From Halomonas organivorans (GTDB taxonomy: Bacteria > Pseudomonadota > Gammaproteobacteria > Pseudomonadales > Halomonadaceae), in assembly GCF_014192055.1 (NCBI RefSeq), contig NZ_JACHXM010000001.1, forward strand, positions 1-64,000: 64,000 bases of DNA, written 5' to 3'. The notes beneath the pieces are model-generated. The model saw only the letters and a program-made list of their open reading frames with translations, did not search any database and was not told the DNA's origin. Shown one piece after another: positions 53,447 through 62,976 of this stretch; position 1 is the stretch's first letter; every line of letters begins with the position of its first letter. Position numbers and translations under genes: made by a program.

Positions 53447-54214
53447 GTGAGTGTTCCCCTTGTTTCCGTGATCATTCCCGCCCGGGACGAATCGGGCAAT
53501 CTGCCCACCCTGCTCGACGAGATTGCCGCCGCCCTGTCGGCCATCGAGCACGAGGTACTGGTGGTGGACGACGCCTCACGAGACGATAGCTGGCGCCTGC
53601 TCGAGGCCCGCGCCGCCGAGGATGCTCGACTGCGTCCGCTTCGCCATGCCAAGAGCGCCGGGCAGAGCACCTCAGTATGGCAGGCCGCCCACCTGGCGCG
53701 CGGGGAGTGGCTGGCCACCCTGGACGGTGACGGCCAGAACGACCCCGCCGACCTGCCGCAGCTGATCGAGCGTGCCCGTCAGGGCGACGTAAGCCTCGTC
53801 GCCGGCCATCGCACCACCCGCCGCGACGACTGGCTCAAGCGCCTGTCATCGCGCGTGGCCAACCGGGTGCGCTCCGCCCTGCTCAAGGACAATACGCCTG
53901 ACACCGGCTGCGGCCTCAAGGTCATCCACCGCCGGTCGTTCCTGCGCCTGCCCTACTTCGATCACATGCACCGCTTCCTGCCGGCGCTGATCCTCTCCCA
54001 GGGCGGGCGCTGCGTTTCGCTGCCGGTCAATCACCGCCCGCGAGGCGCCGGACGCTCCCACTATGGGCTGAACAACCGCCTGTGGGCAGGCCTGCTCGAC
54101 ATGCTGGGGGTGATGTGGCTGCGCTATCGCTCTCGCCTGCCCGCCGAAGTGGAGACCTGCGAGACCTCCCTCAAGGCCGAGGCGATCACGTCGACGCAGA
54201 GGAGCGAAGGATGA
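53447..54214 (+). CDS. Family 2 glycosyltransferase (ArnC/DPM1-like)
   Basis: 255-residue GT2 enzyme: VSVIIPARDESGNLPTLLDEIAAAL at the N-terminus, DDASRDDS and the DxD metal motif in TLDGDGQNDPADLPQL. No C-terminal membrane helices, unlike ArnC. It probably makes a polyprenyl-phosphate sugar donor used by the ArnT-like enzymes downstream (inference). GTG 53447 is the start. It overlaps the next gene by four bases. Confidence 0.9.
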   Translation: MSVPLVSVIIPARDESGNLPTLLDEIAAALSAIEHEVLVVDDASRDDSWRLLEARAAEDARLRPLRHAKSAGQSTSVWQAAHLARGEWLATLDGDGQNDPADLPQLIERARQGDVSLVAGHRTTRRDDWLKRLSSRVANRVRSALLKDNTPDTGCGLKVIHRRSFLRLPYFDHMHRFLPALILSQGGRCVSLPVNHRPRGAGRSHYGLNNRLWAGLLDMLGVMWLRYRSRLPAEVETCETSLKAEAITSTQRSEG

Positions 54215-54492
54215 ACACCGAGTGGTTCTGGCTGGCCGTGGGCTTCCTCGGCCAGGCGCTGTTCTCGGCGCGTTTCCTGGTCCAGTGGCTGGCCAGCGAA
54301 CGCGCCCGTCGCAGCATCGTGCCCAAGGCCTTCTGGTTCTTCAGCCTGGCCGGCGGCGTCACCCTGCTGGCCTACGCGCTCTATCGGCGCGATCCGGTGT
54401 TCATCGCCGGCCAGGGCGCGGGGCTGCTCATCTACGGCCGCAACCTGATGCTGATCCGCCGCGAGACACGCCTGAGCCGGGCCCGCCAGTAG
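54211..54492 (+). CDS. LAB_N-domain small membrane protein
   Basis: 93-residue protein with three membrane segments, matching the lipid-A-disaccharide-synthase N-terminal (LAB_N) domain family: FLGQALFSARFLVQWLASER, VPKAFWFFSLAGGVTLLAYA and the end GQGAGLLIYGRNLMLI. These proteins usually sit in GT2-ArnT operons. It may act as a small flippase or accessory subunit (inference). GAGCGAAGG precedes ATG 54211. Confidence 0.9.
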   Translation: MNTEWFWLAVGFLGQALFSARFLVQWLASERARRSIVPKAFWFFSLAGGVTLLAYALYRRDPVFIAGQGAGLLIYGRNLMLIRRETRLSRARQ

Positions 54493-54544
54493 TCCTCGGT
54501 TCGCCCTGCGTATTCACCCTCGATTTCCTCCTGCGAGTTCGACC

Positions 54545-56263
54545 ATGACGCGCCCCCGCTACCTTCGCCGTGTTCCGTCCCTGTCCTGGTGGTGGCTGCT
54601 GGGACTGGCGGCCATCTTCCTCGGCGTGGGCCTAGGCCTGCGCGACCCCTGGCCTGCCGACGAGCCACGCTTCGCCCTCAATGCCCTGGAAATGCTCAAG
54701 ACCGGGCAGTTCTGGATCCCCCACCGCGGCGGGGAGCCCTATCCCGACAAGCCGCCGATCTTCATGTGGGCCATGGCCGCCGGCATCCAGCTGACCGGCT
54801 CGGTGCGCCTCGGCTTCCTGCTGCCGTCGCTGCTCGGCGCCCTGGGCACCCTGGCCATGGTCATGGACCTCTCGGCGCGCTTCTACGGTCGGCGCGTGGC
54901 CTGGCTGGCCGGCCTCGCCCTGCTCTCCTGCTTCCAGTTCGGGCTGCAGGCTCGCACCGCCCAGATCGACATGCTGGTCACCTGCTGGATCACCCTCGGC
55001 GCCTACGGCCTGATGCGTCACGCCCTGCTCGGCCCCGATCGCCGCTGGTGGCTGATCGGCTGCGCGGGCATGGGGCTCGGCGTGCTGACCAAGGGCGTGG
55101 GCTTCCTGCCGCTGCTGATGCTGCCGATCTGGGGGCTGCTGGCCTGGCGCGGTCAGGCGGTGCGCCCCACCTGGCGAGACCTCGGCCTGGGGCTCGCCGT
55201 GCTGCTCGGCGTGGTGCTGCTGTGGGTCGGGCCGATGGCCATCATTACCAGCCTCAGCGACAACCCGTTGCTGACGGCCTATCGCGACAACATCCTGTTC
55301 AAGCAGACCGGTGAGCGTTACGCCGACTCCTGGCACCATATCAAGCCCTGGTACTACTACCTCGCGGAAGTGATTCCCTGGGCCTGGCTGCCGCTGGTGC
55401 TGGCGCTGCCCTGGCTGGTGCCCGCCTGGTGGCGACGCGGCAAGCGCCTCGACGCCCGCGTCCTGCTGCCCCTTGGCGGCCTGGTGATGATCATCGCCTT
55501 CTTCTCGCTGTCGCCGGGCAAACGCGGCGTCTACCTGCTGCCGACCCTGCCGCTGCTGGTACTGGCCGCCGCCCCGATGCTGGCCGGCCTGCTGTGCCGA
55601 CCGCGCCTGCAGTGGCTGGGCGGCGGCGTGCTGGCCCTGTTCGGCGTCGTCTTCCTCGCCGCCGGGGTACTCGGTGCAGTGGGGCTGCCGGCGCTTGCCG
55701 ACCTCGCGGAGGAGCATGGCGTCGTCCCCTGGGCCTGGTGGAGCCTGCTGGGGCTCGCCGCCCTGGCGCTGCTGGCCTGGGGGCGTCCGCGCCGTGGCCT
55801 GGTAATGCTCTCGACCTGGCTGGCAGTGTTCTGGCTGAGCTGGTCGACCTGGGGCTATGCGCTGATGGATCACGCCCGTTCGCCCCGCGACCTGATGGCC
55901 GAGATCGTCGACCAGACCGGTTCGGATGCCTGGCTGGCGATGCCCGACTTCGACGAGGAGTTCCTGCTCCAGGCGCGCCAGCCGATGGTCCACTTCGGCT
56001 ATCACACCCCGGACGACGAGCAGTTCCAGCGTGCCTTCGCCTGGCTGCAGGCTGCGCCCGACGACCGCTGGATGCTGGTGCCCCAGCACCGCGACGAGGC
56101 GATCGCCTGCGCCGATCTAGGCCGCGCCCGCGACCTGGGCATGCAGAACAGCGAGCGGTGGTGGCTGATTCCCGGCACCGCCTTCACCGCCTGCCGGGGC
56201 GATGCCGAGGCCGCGCCGCTCTATGTGGCACCGACCACCCTGGCCGCCGAGCCTCACGACTAG
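54545..56263 (+). CDS. ArnT-like family 83 glycosyltransferase (1)
   Basis: 572-residue polytopic membrane protein. The first periplasmic loop carries the catalytic acidic motif (D39-E40 in PADEPRFALNALEM), followed by multiple helices and a C-terminal periplasmic domain. It resembles ArnT and protein O-mannosyltransferases, which move a sugar from an undecaprenyl-phosphate carrier to lipid A or another envelope acceptor. It is the third gene of the operon controlled by the PmrA-like box. Confidence 0.9.
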   Translation: MTRPRYLRRVPSLSWWWLLGLAAIFLGVGLGLRDPWPADEPRFALNALEMLKTGQFWIPHRGGEPYPDKPPIFMWAMAAGIQLTGSVRLGFLLPSLLGALGTLAMVMDLSARFYGRRVAWLAGLALLSCFQFGLQARTAQIDMLVTCWITLGAYGLMRHALLGPDRRWWLIGCAGMGLGVLTKGVGFLPLLMLPIWGLLAWRGQAVRPTWRDLGLGLAVLLGVVLLWVGPMAIITSLSDNPLLTAYRDNILFKQTGERYADSWHHIKPWYYYLAEVIPWAWLPLVLALPWLVPAWWRRGKRLDARVLLPLGGLVMIIAFFSLSPGKRGVYLLPTLPLLVLAAAPMLAGLLCRPRLQWLGGGVLALFGVVFLAAGVLGAVGLPALADLAEEHGVVPWAWWSLLGLAALALLAWGRPRRGLVMLSTWLAVFWLSWSTWGYALMDHARSPRDLMAEIVDQTGSDAWLAMPDFDEEFLLQARQPMVHFGYHTPDDEQFQRAFAWLQAAPDDRWMLVPQHRDEAIACADLGRARDLGMQNSERWWLIPGTAFTACRGDAEAAPLYVAPTTLAAEPHD

Positions 56264-56276
56264 CGAGCACGCCGCG

Positions 56277-57839
56277 ATGCGACTCGCCATGACGACGTTC
56301 GGCGGCGCGGCCCTGGCCACCCTGCTGGGGGCCGCCACCCTGCTGATCCGGGTCGGCAGCCTGCCGGTGATGCCCATCGACGAGACCCGCTACCTGTCGG
56401 TGGCCTGGGAGATGTGGCAGCACCACGCCGTGCTGGTGCCGTTGCTCAACGGAGCGCCCTATTCGCACAAGCCGCCGCTGCTGTTCTGGCTGCTCCGGCT
56501 GGGCTGGGCCCTGTTCGGCACCTCGGAGCTGGTCTCACGAATGGTGATTCCTGCCGTGGGACTCGGCGCCTTCTGGCTGCTGGCCGATATCGTGCGTCGG
56601 CTGGCCCCGGAGGCCCGGGCCACGACCCGCTGGGCGCCGCTGGTGCTGTTCGGCACCACCCTGTGGTGGCTCTACCTGCCGCTGAGCATGTTCGACATCC
56701 TGCTTGCCACCTGCCTGCTGCTGGCGGTCGATGGCCTGGTGCGCTATCTCGACGGTGGGCGACGGCGGGCGCTGCTTCTGGCCGGGCTGGGGCTGGGACT
56801 CGGCGTGCTGGCCAAGGGGCCGGCGGTATATCTCTATTGGCTACCGCTGGCGCTCGGCCTGCGTGACTGGCGGCCGTCGGGCTGCCCGACGATGGCGGCG
56901 GCCTACCGAGGCGTACTGGCGGCGAGCCTGCTGGGTGGCCTGATCGGCCTGGCCTGGGCACTACCGGCCGTCCTGCTCGGGGGAGCGGACTACGCCGAGG
57001 CCATCCTCTGGAACCAGTCCGCCGGACGCGTCGCCGATGCCTTCGATCACGCCCGCCCCTGGTACTGGTACCTGCCGGTGCTGTTCGTCGCGACCCTGCC
57101 CTGGTCGACGCTATGGCGCCGGCAGCATCCCTGGCTGTCCACGCCCCTGCAGCGCTTCGCCGCCTGGGGCGTGCTGCCGCCACTGGTGCTGCTGAGCCTG
57201 ATCAGCGGCAAGCAGATCCACTACCTGATGCCGACACTGCCGTTCCTGGCCATCTGGCTCGCCGAGCGGCTGGTCACCCGAACACCCGGGCGCCCATGGG
57301 GCCTGATAACGCTGCTGGTCGGCGTCGCAGGGTTGATGCTGGCGCTGCCCGAACTCGCCGGCCGTTACCTGCCCGCCGAGTCGCTGTCCGGCTGGACGCG
57401 CCTCGGCGCCCTGCTGCCGCTGGGCCTGGCGGCCGGCTTGCTGTGGCGTCCTCATCGCTTGGGGATGGTCACGGCCTGGCCGGCGGCCCTGCTGGCCCTG
57501 CTGTTGCTGCTGTCGCCGACCCTGCAGCGCCACTACGACCTCACTCCCATGGCCGAACGTCTGGCCGCCCTGGAGCGTGTCGCCGTGCCGCTGGCCTATG
57601 CCGGCGACTATCAGGACCAGTTCCGCTTCCTGGGGCGCCTGACCACCGATCTGAGCGTATTCGAGGACGATCAGGCGCTGGCCGCCTGGGCCACCAGCCA
57701 TCCCGAGGGCTACCTGATTGCCTCACGCCGTAGCACCTCGGCAGCCCTCGAGCGGCTGGCGGACTTCCACCAGCCCTACCGGGGACGCACCTACTTCCTG
57801 GTGCCTGCCAGTCGCTGGAGCGCCTTTACGGCGAACTAG
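56277..57839 (+). CDS. ArnT-like family 83 glycosyltransferase (2)
   Basis: 520-residue second ArnT-like protein. Its N-terminal loop has the classical D35-E36 motif in MPIDETRYLSVAWEMW, closer to ArnT than the first copy, then SHKPPLLFW (ArnT has a similar KPPL stretch). About ten to twelve helices. ATG 56277 is 13 bp after the first copy stops. Two tandem ArnT-like enzymes suggest two acceptor sites or two sugars. Confidence 0.9.
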   Translation: MRLAMTTFGGAALATLLGAATLLIRVGSLPVMPIDETRYLSVAWEMWQHHAVLVPLLNGAPYSHKPPLLFWLLRLGWALFGTSELVSRMVIPAVGLGAFWLLADIVRRLAPEARATTRWAPLVLFGTTLWWLYLPLSMFDILLATCLLLAVDGLVRYLDGGRRRALLLAGLGLGLGVLAKGPAVYLYWLPLALGLRDWRPSGCPTMAAAYRGVLAASLLGGLIGLAWALPAVLLGGADYAEAILWNQSAGRVADAFDHARPWYWYLPVLFVATLPWSTLWRRQHPWLSTPLQRFAAWGVLPPLVLLSLISGKQIHYLMPTLPFLAIWLAERLVTRTPGRPWGLITLLVGVAGLMLALPELAGRYLPAESLSGWTRLGALLPLGLAAGLLWRPHRLGMVTAWPAALLALLLLLSPTLQRHYDLTPMAERLAALERVAVPLAYAGDYQDQFRFLGRLTTDLSVFEDDQALAAWATSHPEGYLIASRRSTSAALERLADFHQPYRGRTYFLVPASRWSAFTAN

Positions 57840-58032
57840 GCATCCCCACATGACGTCCAGCAAAGCCCTCCAACTATGTCGTTCAACTATCTCGTCCAAC
57901 GAGGTCGTCCAACGAAGTCGTCGCGGGAGTGAGGGCCAACCAATGCCCCGGCCCCTGACGGCAAGCGCCCTTTGGCCCGCGCCCCCACTGCCGTATGCTG
58001 TGGCCTGACGCTGAACAGGAACCCCACGTCCC

Positions 58033-58710
58033 ATGTCCCGATCGCTCGGCTTGCTCGCCCTGACCCTCACCGTCCTCGTCGCCCTGGGCCTGCTGTGGCA
58101 GTGGCTGGCCATGCAGGACCTGCTCACCGTCGACAGCCTGATGACCCTGGCCCACGGCTCGGTGGCCTGGCGCGACGCGCCCTGGGCGGTGCTGGTGGTG
58201 ATGGCGGTCTACGCCGGGGCCTCGCTGGTGATGTTCCCGCTGAGCCTGCTGGTGGCGCTGACCGGGCTGCTGTTCGGTCCCTGGTGGGGCTTCGGCTATG
58301 CGCTGGCCGGCACCCTGGCCGCCTCGGTGCTGACCTGGTGGGTAGGCCGTCAGCTGGGTCGCGACGCCCTGCTGCGCTATGGCGGCAAGCGGCTCAAGGG
58401 CCTGTCCCGCTACCTCTCTGGCCGCGGCATCCGCACCATGACGCTGGTCAACCTGCTGCCGCTGGCGCCCTTCACCCTGACCAACATGATGGCCGGGGCC
58501 TTTCACCTGCGCTTTCGCGACTACATGATCGGCTCGACGCTGGGCATCATCCCCGGCCTCGCCGGCGTGACCCTGCTCGGCAGCCAGCTCGGACAGCTGG
58601 CCGCCGCCGAGAGCCGTAAGGAGGTGATCGTCGCGCTGGGAGGCCTGGTGCTGGGCGCAGGGCTGCTCTACGGGCTGAAGCGCTGGGCCGAGCGCCGCCA
58701 GAGGCGCTGA
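58033..58710 (+). CDS. VTT-domain (TVP38/DedA-like) membrane protein
   Basis: 225-residue protein with about five helices and the VTT/SNARE-associated signature: SLVMFPLSLLVALTGLLFGPWWG, then GRDALLRYGGKRLKGLSRYL and NLLPLAPFTLTNMMAGAFHL. DedA/TVP38 relatives act in polyprenyl-phosphate or lipid recycling across the membrane, which fits a lipid A-modification operon. The 193-bp gap upstream (57840-58032) has direct repeats of GTCGTCCAACGA around 57900 but no clear promoter. Confidence 0.9.
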   Translation: MSRSLGLLALTLTVLVALGLLWQWLAMQDLLTVDSLMTLAHGSVAWRDAPWAVLVVMAVYAGASLVMFPLSLLVALTGLLFGPWWGFGYALAGTLAASVLTWWVGRQLGRDALLRYGGKRLKGLSRYLSGRGIRTMTLVNLLPLAPFTLTNMMAGAFHLRFRDYMIGSTLGIIPGLAGVTLLGSQLGQLAAAESRKEVIVALGGLVLGAGLLYGLKRWAERRQRR

Positions 58711-58752
58711 GAACGACGCCCGTTTCGGGGGGCGGCTTGCTCGGAGAGCCGC

Positions 58753-60078
58753 TTACTTGGAAGGTAATTCTGGCTCGTCGGAGCGTCCGCCGGGCCACCA
58801 GGAGGGCCGCTCCTGCTCCCACTCCTCCTGGACCAGATGGCGCAGGATCCGCCCCCGATAGCGCAGCATCTGCCACTCCGCCCCCAGCCGTCCGCGTACC
58901 CGATCCCAGCCGCCATCGTCGGCATGGGTGAAAGGGCCACCGCGGGCGATCACCCGCCGGTAGACGGCCAGGCAGCGCTCGGCGCAGAGCCGCTCGTCGT
59001 AGTCCGCGGCGGTGGCCAGGGCGCCGTGATGCAGCGGCTTGCGGCATTCCGGGTCGGCAAGCTCGGCCAATGCCGACGCCATCGCCTCGGCGTCGTCATC
59101 GGCCAGCAACCGGCCGTTCTCGCCGTCCGCTACCACCTCCACGACGCCAGGGGCGCGTACCGCCACTACCGGCAGGCCGGCGGCCATGGCCTCGGCCACG
59201 ACCATGCCCTGGGTCTCGCTGTGGGAGGCGAAGGCGAAAACGTCCATGGCATGGTAGGCCTCGATCAGCGCCTGCCCCTGCAGACGACCGGTGAAGTGGA
59301 TCCGTTCGGCCACCTCCCATTCCCGTGAGATCGCCGCCATGCCCTCGGCGGCGTCGCCGTCGCCGACCACCAGGAAATGCGCTTCAGGCCGCTCGGCAAG
59401 CGCCCGGCACACGCCCTCGGCCAGAAACACCAGGTTCTTCTCGCGGGCGAGCCTGCCCACATGGCCGATCACGTAGGCGTCATCCGGGACGCCCAGGCGT
59501 CGCCGGCACGCCACGCCGTCGCCTTCGGCGAAGCGCGCCGTGTCGACGCCGCTCGGCACCACGCGAATCTCGGGATTGCCGTCGCGCGCCAGCAGCAGGT
59601 CGCGAATGCTCTCGCTGGGTGCGATGACGGCATCGCACAGCCAGGTGTACTGGGTGGCCAGCGCCACGGCGAAGCGCTGCATGCGCGGCGAGTCCCCGGG
59701 CACGTAGTGGGTGTAGTGCTCGTAGAGGGTGTGATGGGTGAACACCAGCGGCAGGCCGTAGGTCTCGGCGGCCCGAGCCGCGGTATCGCCGAGCAGGAAG
59801 GGGTGATGGGCATGCACCAGGTCCGGCTCGAAGGCCTCGATGGCATCATAGAGCTGGCCGGGAATCGGCACCGGCAGCGAGAAGTCGCTGCCGTTGAAGT
59901 GCTGCACCGCGGCCACACGCACAACGTCGGCCTCGAAGTCCGGCTGGCCCTCGAGGCGCGGCGCCACAACGAGTACGTTGTGGCCGGCGGCCTGGAGCTG
60001 TCGCTTGAGCCGCTGAACCGACTCGCTGACGCCGCCGACGATGGGCAGATAGGTGTTGGTGAACATCAGCACATTCAC
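58753..60078 (-). CDS. Family 4 glycosyltransferase
   Basis: 441-residue GT4 enzyme. N-terminal Rossmann part: FTNTYLPIVGGVSESVQRL, DLVHAHHPFLLGD and TLYEHYTHYVPGDS. C-terminal half: VGRLAREKNLVFLAEG, FASHSETQGMVVAEAMAAGL with the GT4 E-x7-E motif. The HHTLYEHYTHYVP stretch resembles enzymes that glycosylate diacylglycerol (MgtA/UgtP-type), so a glycolipid product is likely (inference). It overlaps the LysR gene by four bases. Confidence 0.9.
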   Translation of the reverse strand: MNVLMFTNTYLPIVGGVSESVQRLKRQLQAAGHNVLVVAPRLEGQPDFEADVVRVAAVQHFNGSDFSLPVPIPGQLYDAIEAFEPDLVHAHHPFLLGDTAARAAETYGLPLVFTHHTLYEHYTHYVPGDSPRMQRFAVALATQYTWLCDAVIAPSESIRDLLLARDGNPEIRVVPSGVDTARFAEGDGVACRRRLGVPDDAYVIGHVGRLAREKNLVFLAEGVCRALAERPEAHFLVVGDGDAAEGMAAISREWEVAERIHFTGRLQGQALIEAYHAMDVFAFASHSETQGMVVAEAMAAGLPVVAVRAPGVVEVVADGENGRLLADDDAEAMASALAELADPECRKPLHHGALATAADYDERLCAERCLAVYRRVIARGGPFTHADDGGWDRVRGRLGAEWQMLRYRGRILRHLVQEEWEQERPSWWPGGRSDEPELPSK

Positions 60079-61037
60079 GGGCGCGACTCTCCTTGCCTGG
60101 CTTGCGGGGGCACGTCCAACGTCGGCACGCGCCCCGGCATCTCCTGCTCAAGATAGGCGATGAAGGCACGAATCCGCAGCGGGACATGGCGGCGCCGATC
60201 ATACACGGCATGGAAGTCGGCACGCACGCCCTGCCATTCCGGCAGCAGCTCGACCAACCGCCCCGTCCCCAGATCCTCATGGACGTCCCACCAGGAACGC
60301 AGGGCGATGCCGTGGCCGTCGCGGGCCAGGCGCCGGATCACCTCGCCGTCGTTGCTGGCCATGGGGCCGGTGACCTTGACCGCGCGCTCCTCGCTCGGCG
60401 CATCGCGTCGCCGAAAGCGCCACACCGCATAGTCGCTGGCGATCTCGCGCAGCACCAGGCAGGGATGACGAGCCAGATCGGCCGGCTCCTCCAGCGGCGG
60501 CATGTCGGCTACATAGTGCGGGGCCGCGCAGAGGATGCGCCGGTTGACCAGGAAGCGACGGGCCACCAGCCGCGAGTCCGGCGGCTCGCCGACCCGGATG
60601 CCGATATCGATGCCCTGGTCGGCCAGGCCAAGCGGGAAGTTGGTCAGTTCCAGGCTCGCCTCGAGGCGCGGATGCCGGGTGCGGAAGGCCGACAGCAACG
60701 GCGCCACGTGCCGACGCCCGAAGCCGAAAGTGGCGTTGATGCGCAGCGGCCCGGAGAGCTCGGCGCGATGGTCGCCCAGGCTCTCCTCCAGCTCCGTCAG
60801 GTCATCGAGGATAGCCCCGCCGCGGGCCAGATAGCGCTCGCCCTCGGCGGTCAGCGTCAGCCGCCGGGTGGTGCGCGCCGCCAGCGAGACGCCGAGGCGC
60901 GCCTCGAGGCGCTGCAGGCGCTTGCTCACTGCCGACAGCGACAGCCCGAGCTCCCGGGCGGTAGCGGTCAGGCTGCCGGCCTGGGCCAGGCGCTGGAAGA
61001 AGGCCAGATCGTCGAGGGGCGTCACCGCACTCTCCAC
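60075..61037 (-). CDS. LysR-family regulator (DmlR/TtuA-like position)
   Basis: 320-residue LysR protein: LAFFQRLAQAGSLTATARELGLSLSAVSKRLQRLE HTH, then effector domain with LRINATFGFGRRHVAPLL. The start is GTG 61037. It is divergent from a D-malate/tartrate dehydrogenase gene, the arrangement seen for DmlR and dmlA. It is also the first gene of a two-gene operon with a GT4 gene, which is an odd combination. Confidence 0.9.
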   Translation of the reverse strand: MESAVTPLDDLAFFQRLAQAGSLTATARELGLSLSAVSKRLQRLEARLGVSLAARTTRRLTLTAEGERYLARGGAILDDLTELEESLGDHRAELSGPLRINATFGFGRRHVAPLLSAFRTRHPRLEASLELTNFPLGLADQGIDIGIRVGEPPDSRLVARRFLVNRRILCAAPHYVADMPPLEEPADLARHPCLVLREIASDYAVWRFRRRDAPSEERAVKVTGPMASNDGEVIRRLARDGHGIALRSWWDVHEDLGTGRLVELLPEWQGVRADFHAVYDRRRHVPLRIRAFIAYLEQEMPGRVPTLDVPPQARQGESRP

Positions 61038-61130
61038 TCGTATTCAACAATTCCTTGAATATTACCCCGATTATCTCGTCGATGTGCAGGCGTAGACTGG
61101 ATGCCACATTCCGTACCAAGAGGATTCCCC

Positions 61131-62210
61131 ATGACCCAGCGCATCGCCGTGCTCGCCGGTGACGGCATCGGCATCGAAGTCATGCCCGAGGGCCTGCGCG
61201 TCCTCGAGGCCGCCGCCCACCGCTTCGGCCTCGACCTGGCCTTCGAGCACTTCGACTTCGCCAGCTGCGACTACTACCTCGAGCATGGCCAGATGCTGCC
61301 CGACGACTGGCACCAGACCCTGGTTGCCTTCGACGCCCTCTACTACGGCGCCATCGGCTGGCCGGAGAAGGTCCCGGACCATATCTCGCTGTGGGGCTCG
61401 CTGCTCAAGTTCCGCCGCGAGTTCGACCAGTACGTCAACCTGCGACCCTGCCGGCTGTTGCCCGGCATCGAGAGTCCGCTGGCCGGCCGCAAGCCGGGCG
61501 ACATCGATTTCTACGTGGTGCGCGAGAACACCGAGGGCGAGTACTCCAGCGTCGGCGGCACCATGTTCGAGGGCACCGAGCGCGAGGTGGTGATCCAGGA
61601 GACGGTGATGACCCGCACCGGGGTCGACCGGGTGCTGAAGTACGCCTTCGACCTGGCCCAGAGCCGCCCTCGGCAGAAGCTGACCTCGGCGACCAAGTCC
61701 AACGGCATCGCCATCACCATGCCCTGGTGGGACAAGCGCGTGGCGGCCATGAGCGAGCGCTACCCGCAGGTCGAGGTCGACAAGTTCCATATCGATATCC
61801 TGACCGCCAACTTCGTGCTCCACCCGGACTGGTTCGACGTGGTGGTGGCCAGCAACCTGTTCGGCGACATCCTCTCAGACCTGGGCCCGGCCTGCACCGG
61901 CACCATCGGCGTGGCGCCCTCGGCCAACATCAACCCCGAGGGCACTTTCCCGAGCCTGTTCGAGCCGGTTCACGGCAGCGCCCCGGACATCGCCGGGCGC
62001 GGCATCGCCAATCCCATCGGCCAGATCTGGTCCGGTGCCATGATGCTCGAGCACCTGGGGCACCCCGAAGCGGGCGCGGCAATCCTGGCCGCCATCGAAT
62101 CGGTGCTCGCCGAAGGCGATGCCGAGACGCTCACGCCGGATCTCAAGGGCCGCGGCACCACCGAGCGCCTGGGCCGCGCCATCGCCGAACGCATCGCCTC
62201 CCGGACCTGA
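61131..62210 (+). CDS. dmlA: D-malate / tartrate dehydrogenase (decarboxylating)
   Basis: 359-residue isopropylmalate-dehydrogenase-family enzyme that oxidatively decarboxylates D-malate or tartrate with NAD+. Family marks: LAGDGIGIEVMPEG, the substrate arginines in VNLRPCRLLPG, VVRENTEGEYSSVGG, and the metal-site ASNLFGDILSDLGP. Residues fit the DmlA/TtuC group. ATG 61131 follows AAGAGGA. It is controlled probably by the divergent LysR regulator. Confidence 0.93.
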   Translation: MTQRIAVLAGDGIGIEVMPEGLRVLEAAAHRFGLDLAFEHFDFASCDYYLEHGQMLPDDWHQTLVAFDALYYGAIGWPEKVPDHISLWGSLLKFRREFDQYVNLRPCRLLPGIESPLAGRKPGDIDFYVVRENTEGEYSSVGGTMFEGTEREVVIQETVMTRTGVDRVLKYAFDLAQSRPRQKLTSATKSNGIAITMPWWDKRVAAMSERYPQVEVDKFHIDILTANFVLHPDWFDVVVASNLFGDILSDLGPACTGTIGVAPSANINPEGTFPSLFEPVHGSAPDIAGRGIANPIGQIWSGAMMLEHLGHPEAGAAILAAIESVLAEGDAETLTPDLKGRGTTERLGRAIAERIASRT

Positions 62211-62277
62211 AACAGAAGGCACGAACGACGATGTCCCGCGCCAGGCGGGGCATCAACGCGCATGACGCGGCTGCCGG

Positions 62278-62874
62278 CTAGCCGGCCAGCTTCGCCGCGA
62301 TGCCGGCCACGTGCTCGCCCTGGAAGCGCGCCAGCTCGAGCTCCGTATCGCTGGGCTGGCGCGAGCCGTCGCCGCCGGCGATGGTCGCGGCACCGTAGGG
62401 CGAACCGCCCTTGACCTCGGAGATGTCGAACTGGGCCTCGAGGCCGTAGCCGATTGGCACGATGACCATGCCGTGGTGGGCCAGGGTCGTCCAGGCGGTG
62501 AGGATGGTCGACTCGTTGCCGCCGCCGGTACCGGTGGAGGTGAAGACGCTGGCCACCTTGCCGCGCAGCGCGCCCTTGGCCCACAGGCCACCGGTCTGGT
62601 CGAGGAAGGTGCGCATCTGGCCCGACATGTTGCCGAAGCGGGTCGGCGTGCCGAAGATCACCGCGTCGTAGTCGGCCAGCTCCTGAGGGCTCGCCTCCGG
62701 GGTATCGAAGGTCTGACCGCCCGCCTTGGTGAAGGCCGCCGCGTCCATGGTCTCGGGCACGCGCTTGACGTCGACCTCGACGCCGGCCACCCGGCCGGCG
62801 CCTTCGGCAACGGCTCGGGCCAGGGTGTCGATATGGCCGTACATGGAGTGATAGAGCACCAGTACCTTGGTCAT
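62278..62874 (-). CDS. wrbA: NAD(P)H:quinone oxidoreductase WrbA
   Basis: 198-residue flavodoxin-fold quinone reductase: [20 protein letters not shown] phosphate loop, [20 protein letters not shown] and the FMN site [14 protein letters not shown]. Length equals E. coli WrbA. ATG 62874 follows GGAGG; the frame is open to 62934. It converges with dmlA. Confidence 0.96.
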   Translation of the reverse strand: MTKVLVLYHSMYGHIDTLARAVAEGAGRVAGVEVDVKRVPETMDAAAFTKAGGQTFDTPEASPQELADYDAVIFGTPTRFGNMSGQMRTFLDQTGGLWAKGALRGKVASVFTSTGTGGGNESTILTAWTTLAHHGMVIVPIGYGLEAQFDISEVKGGSPYGAATIAGGDGSRQPSDTELELARFQGEHVAGIAAKLAG

Positions 62875-62976
62875 GAATCCCGCCTCCTGTCGATGGATGA
62901 CGAGATTCAGTCTAGCCGCCGTCGCCCCGGGCAAAGGCGAAGCCTTTCGACGCCGGCATGCGACCCCATCGAACGG

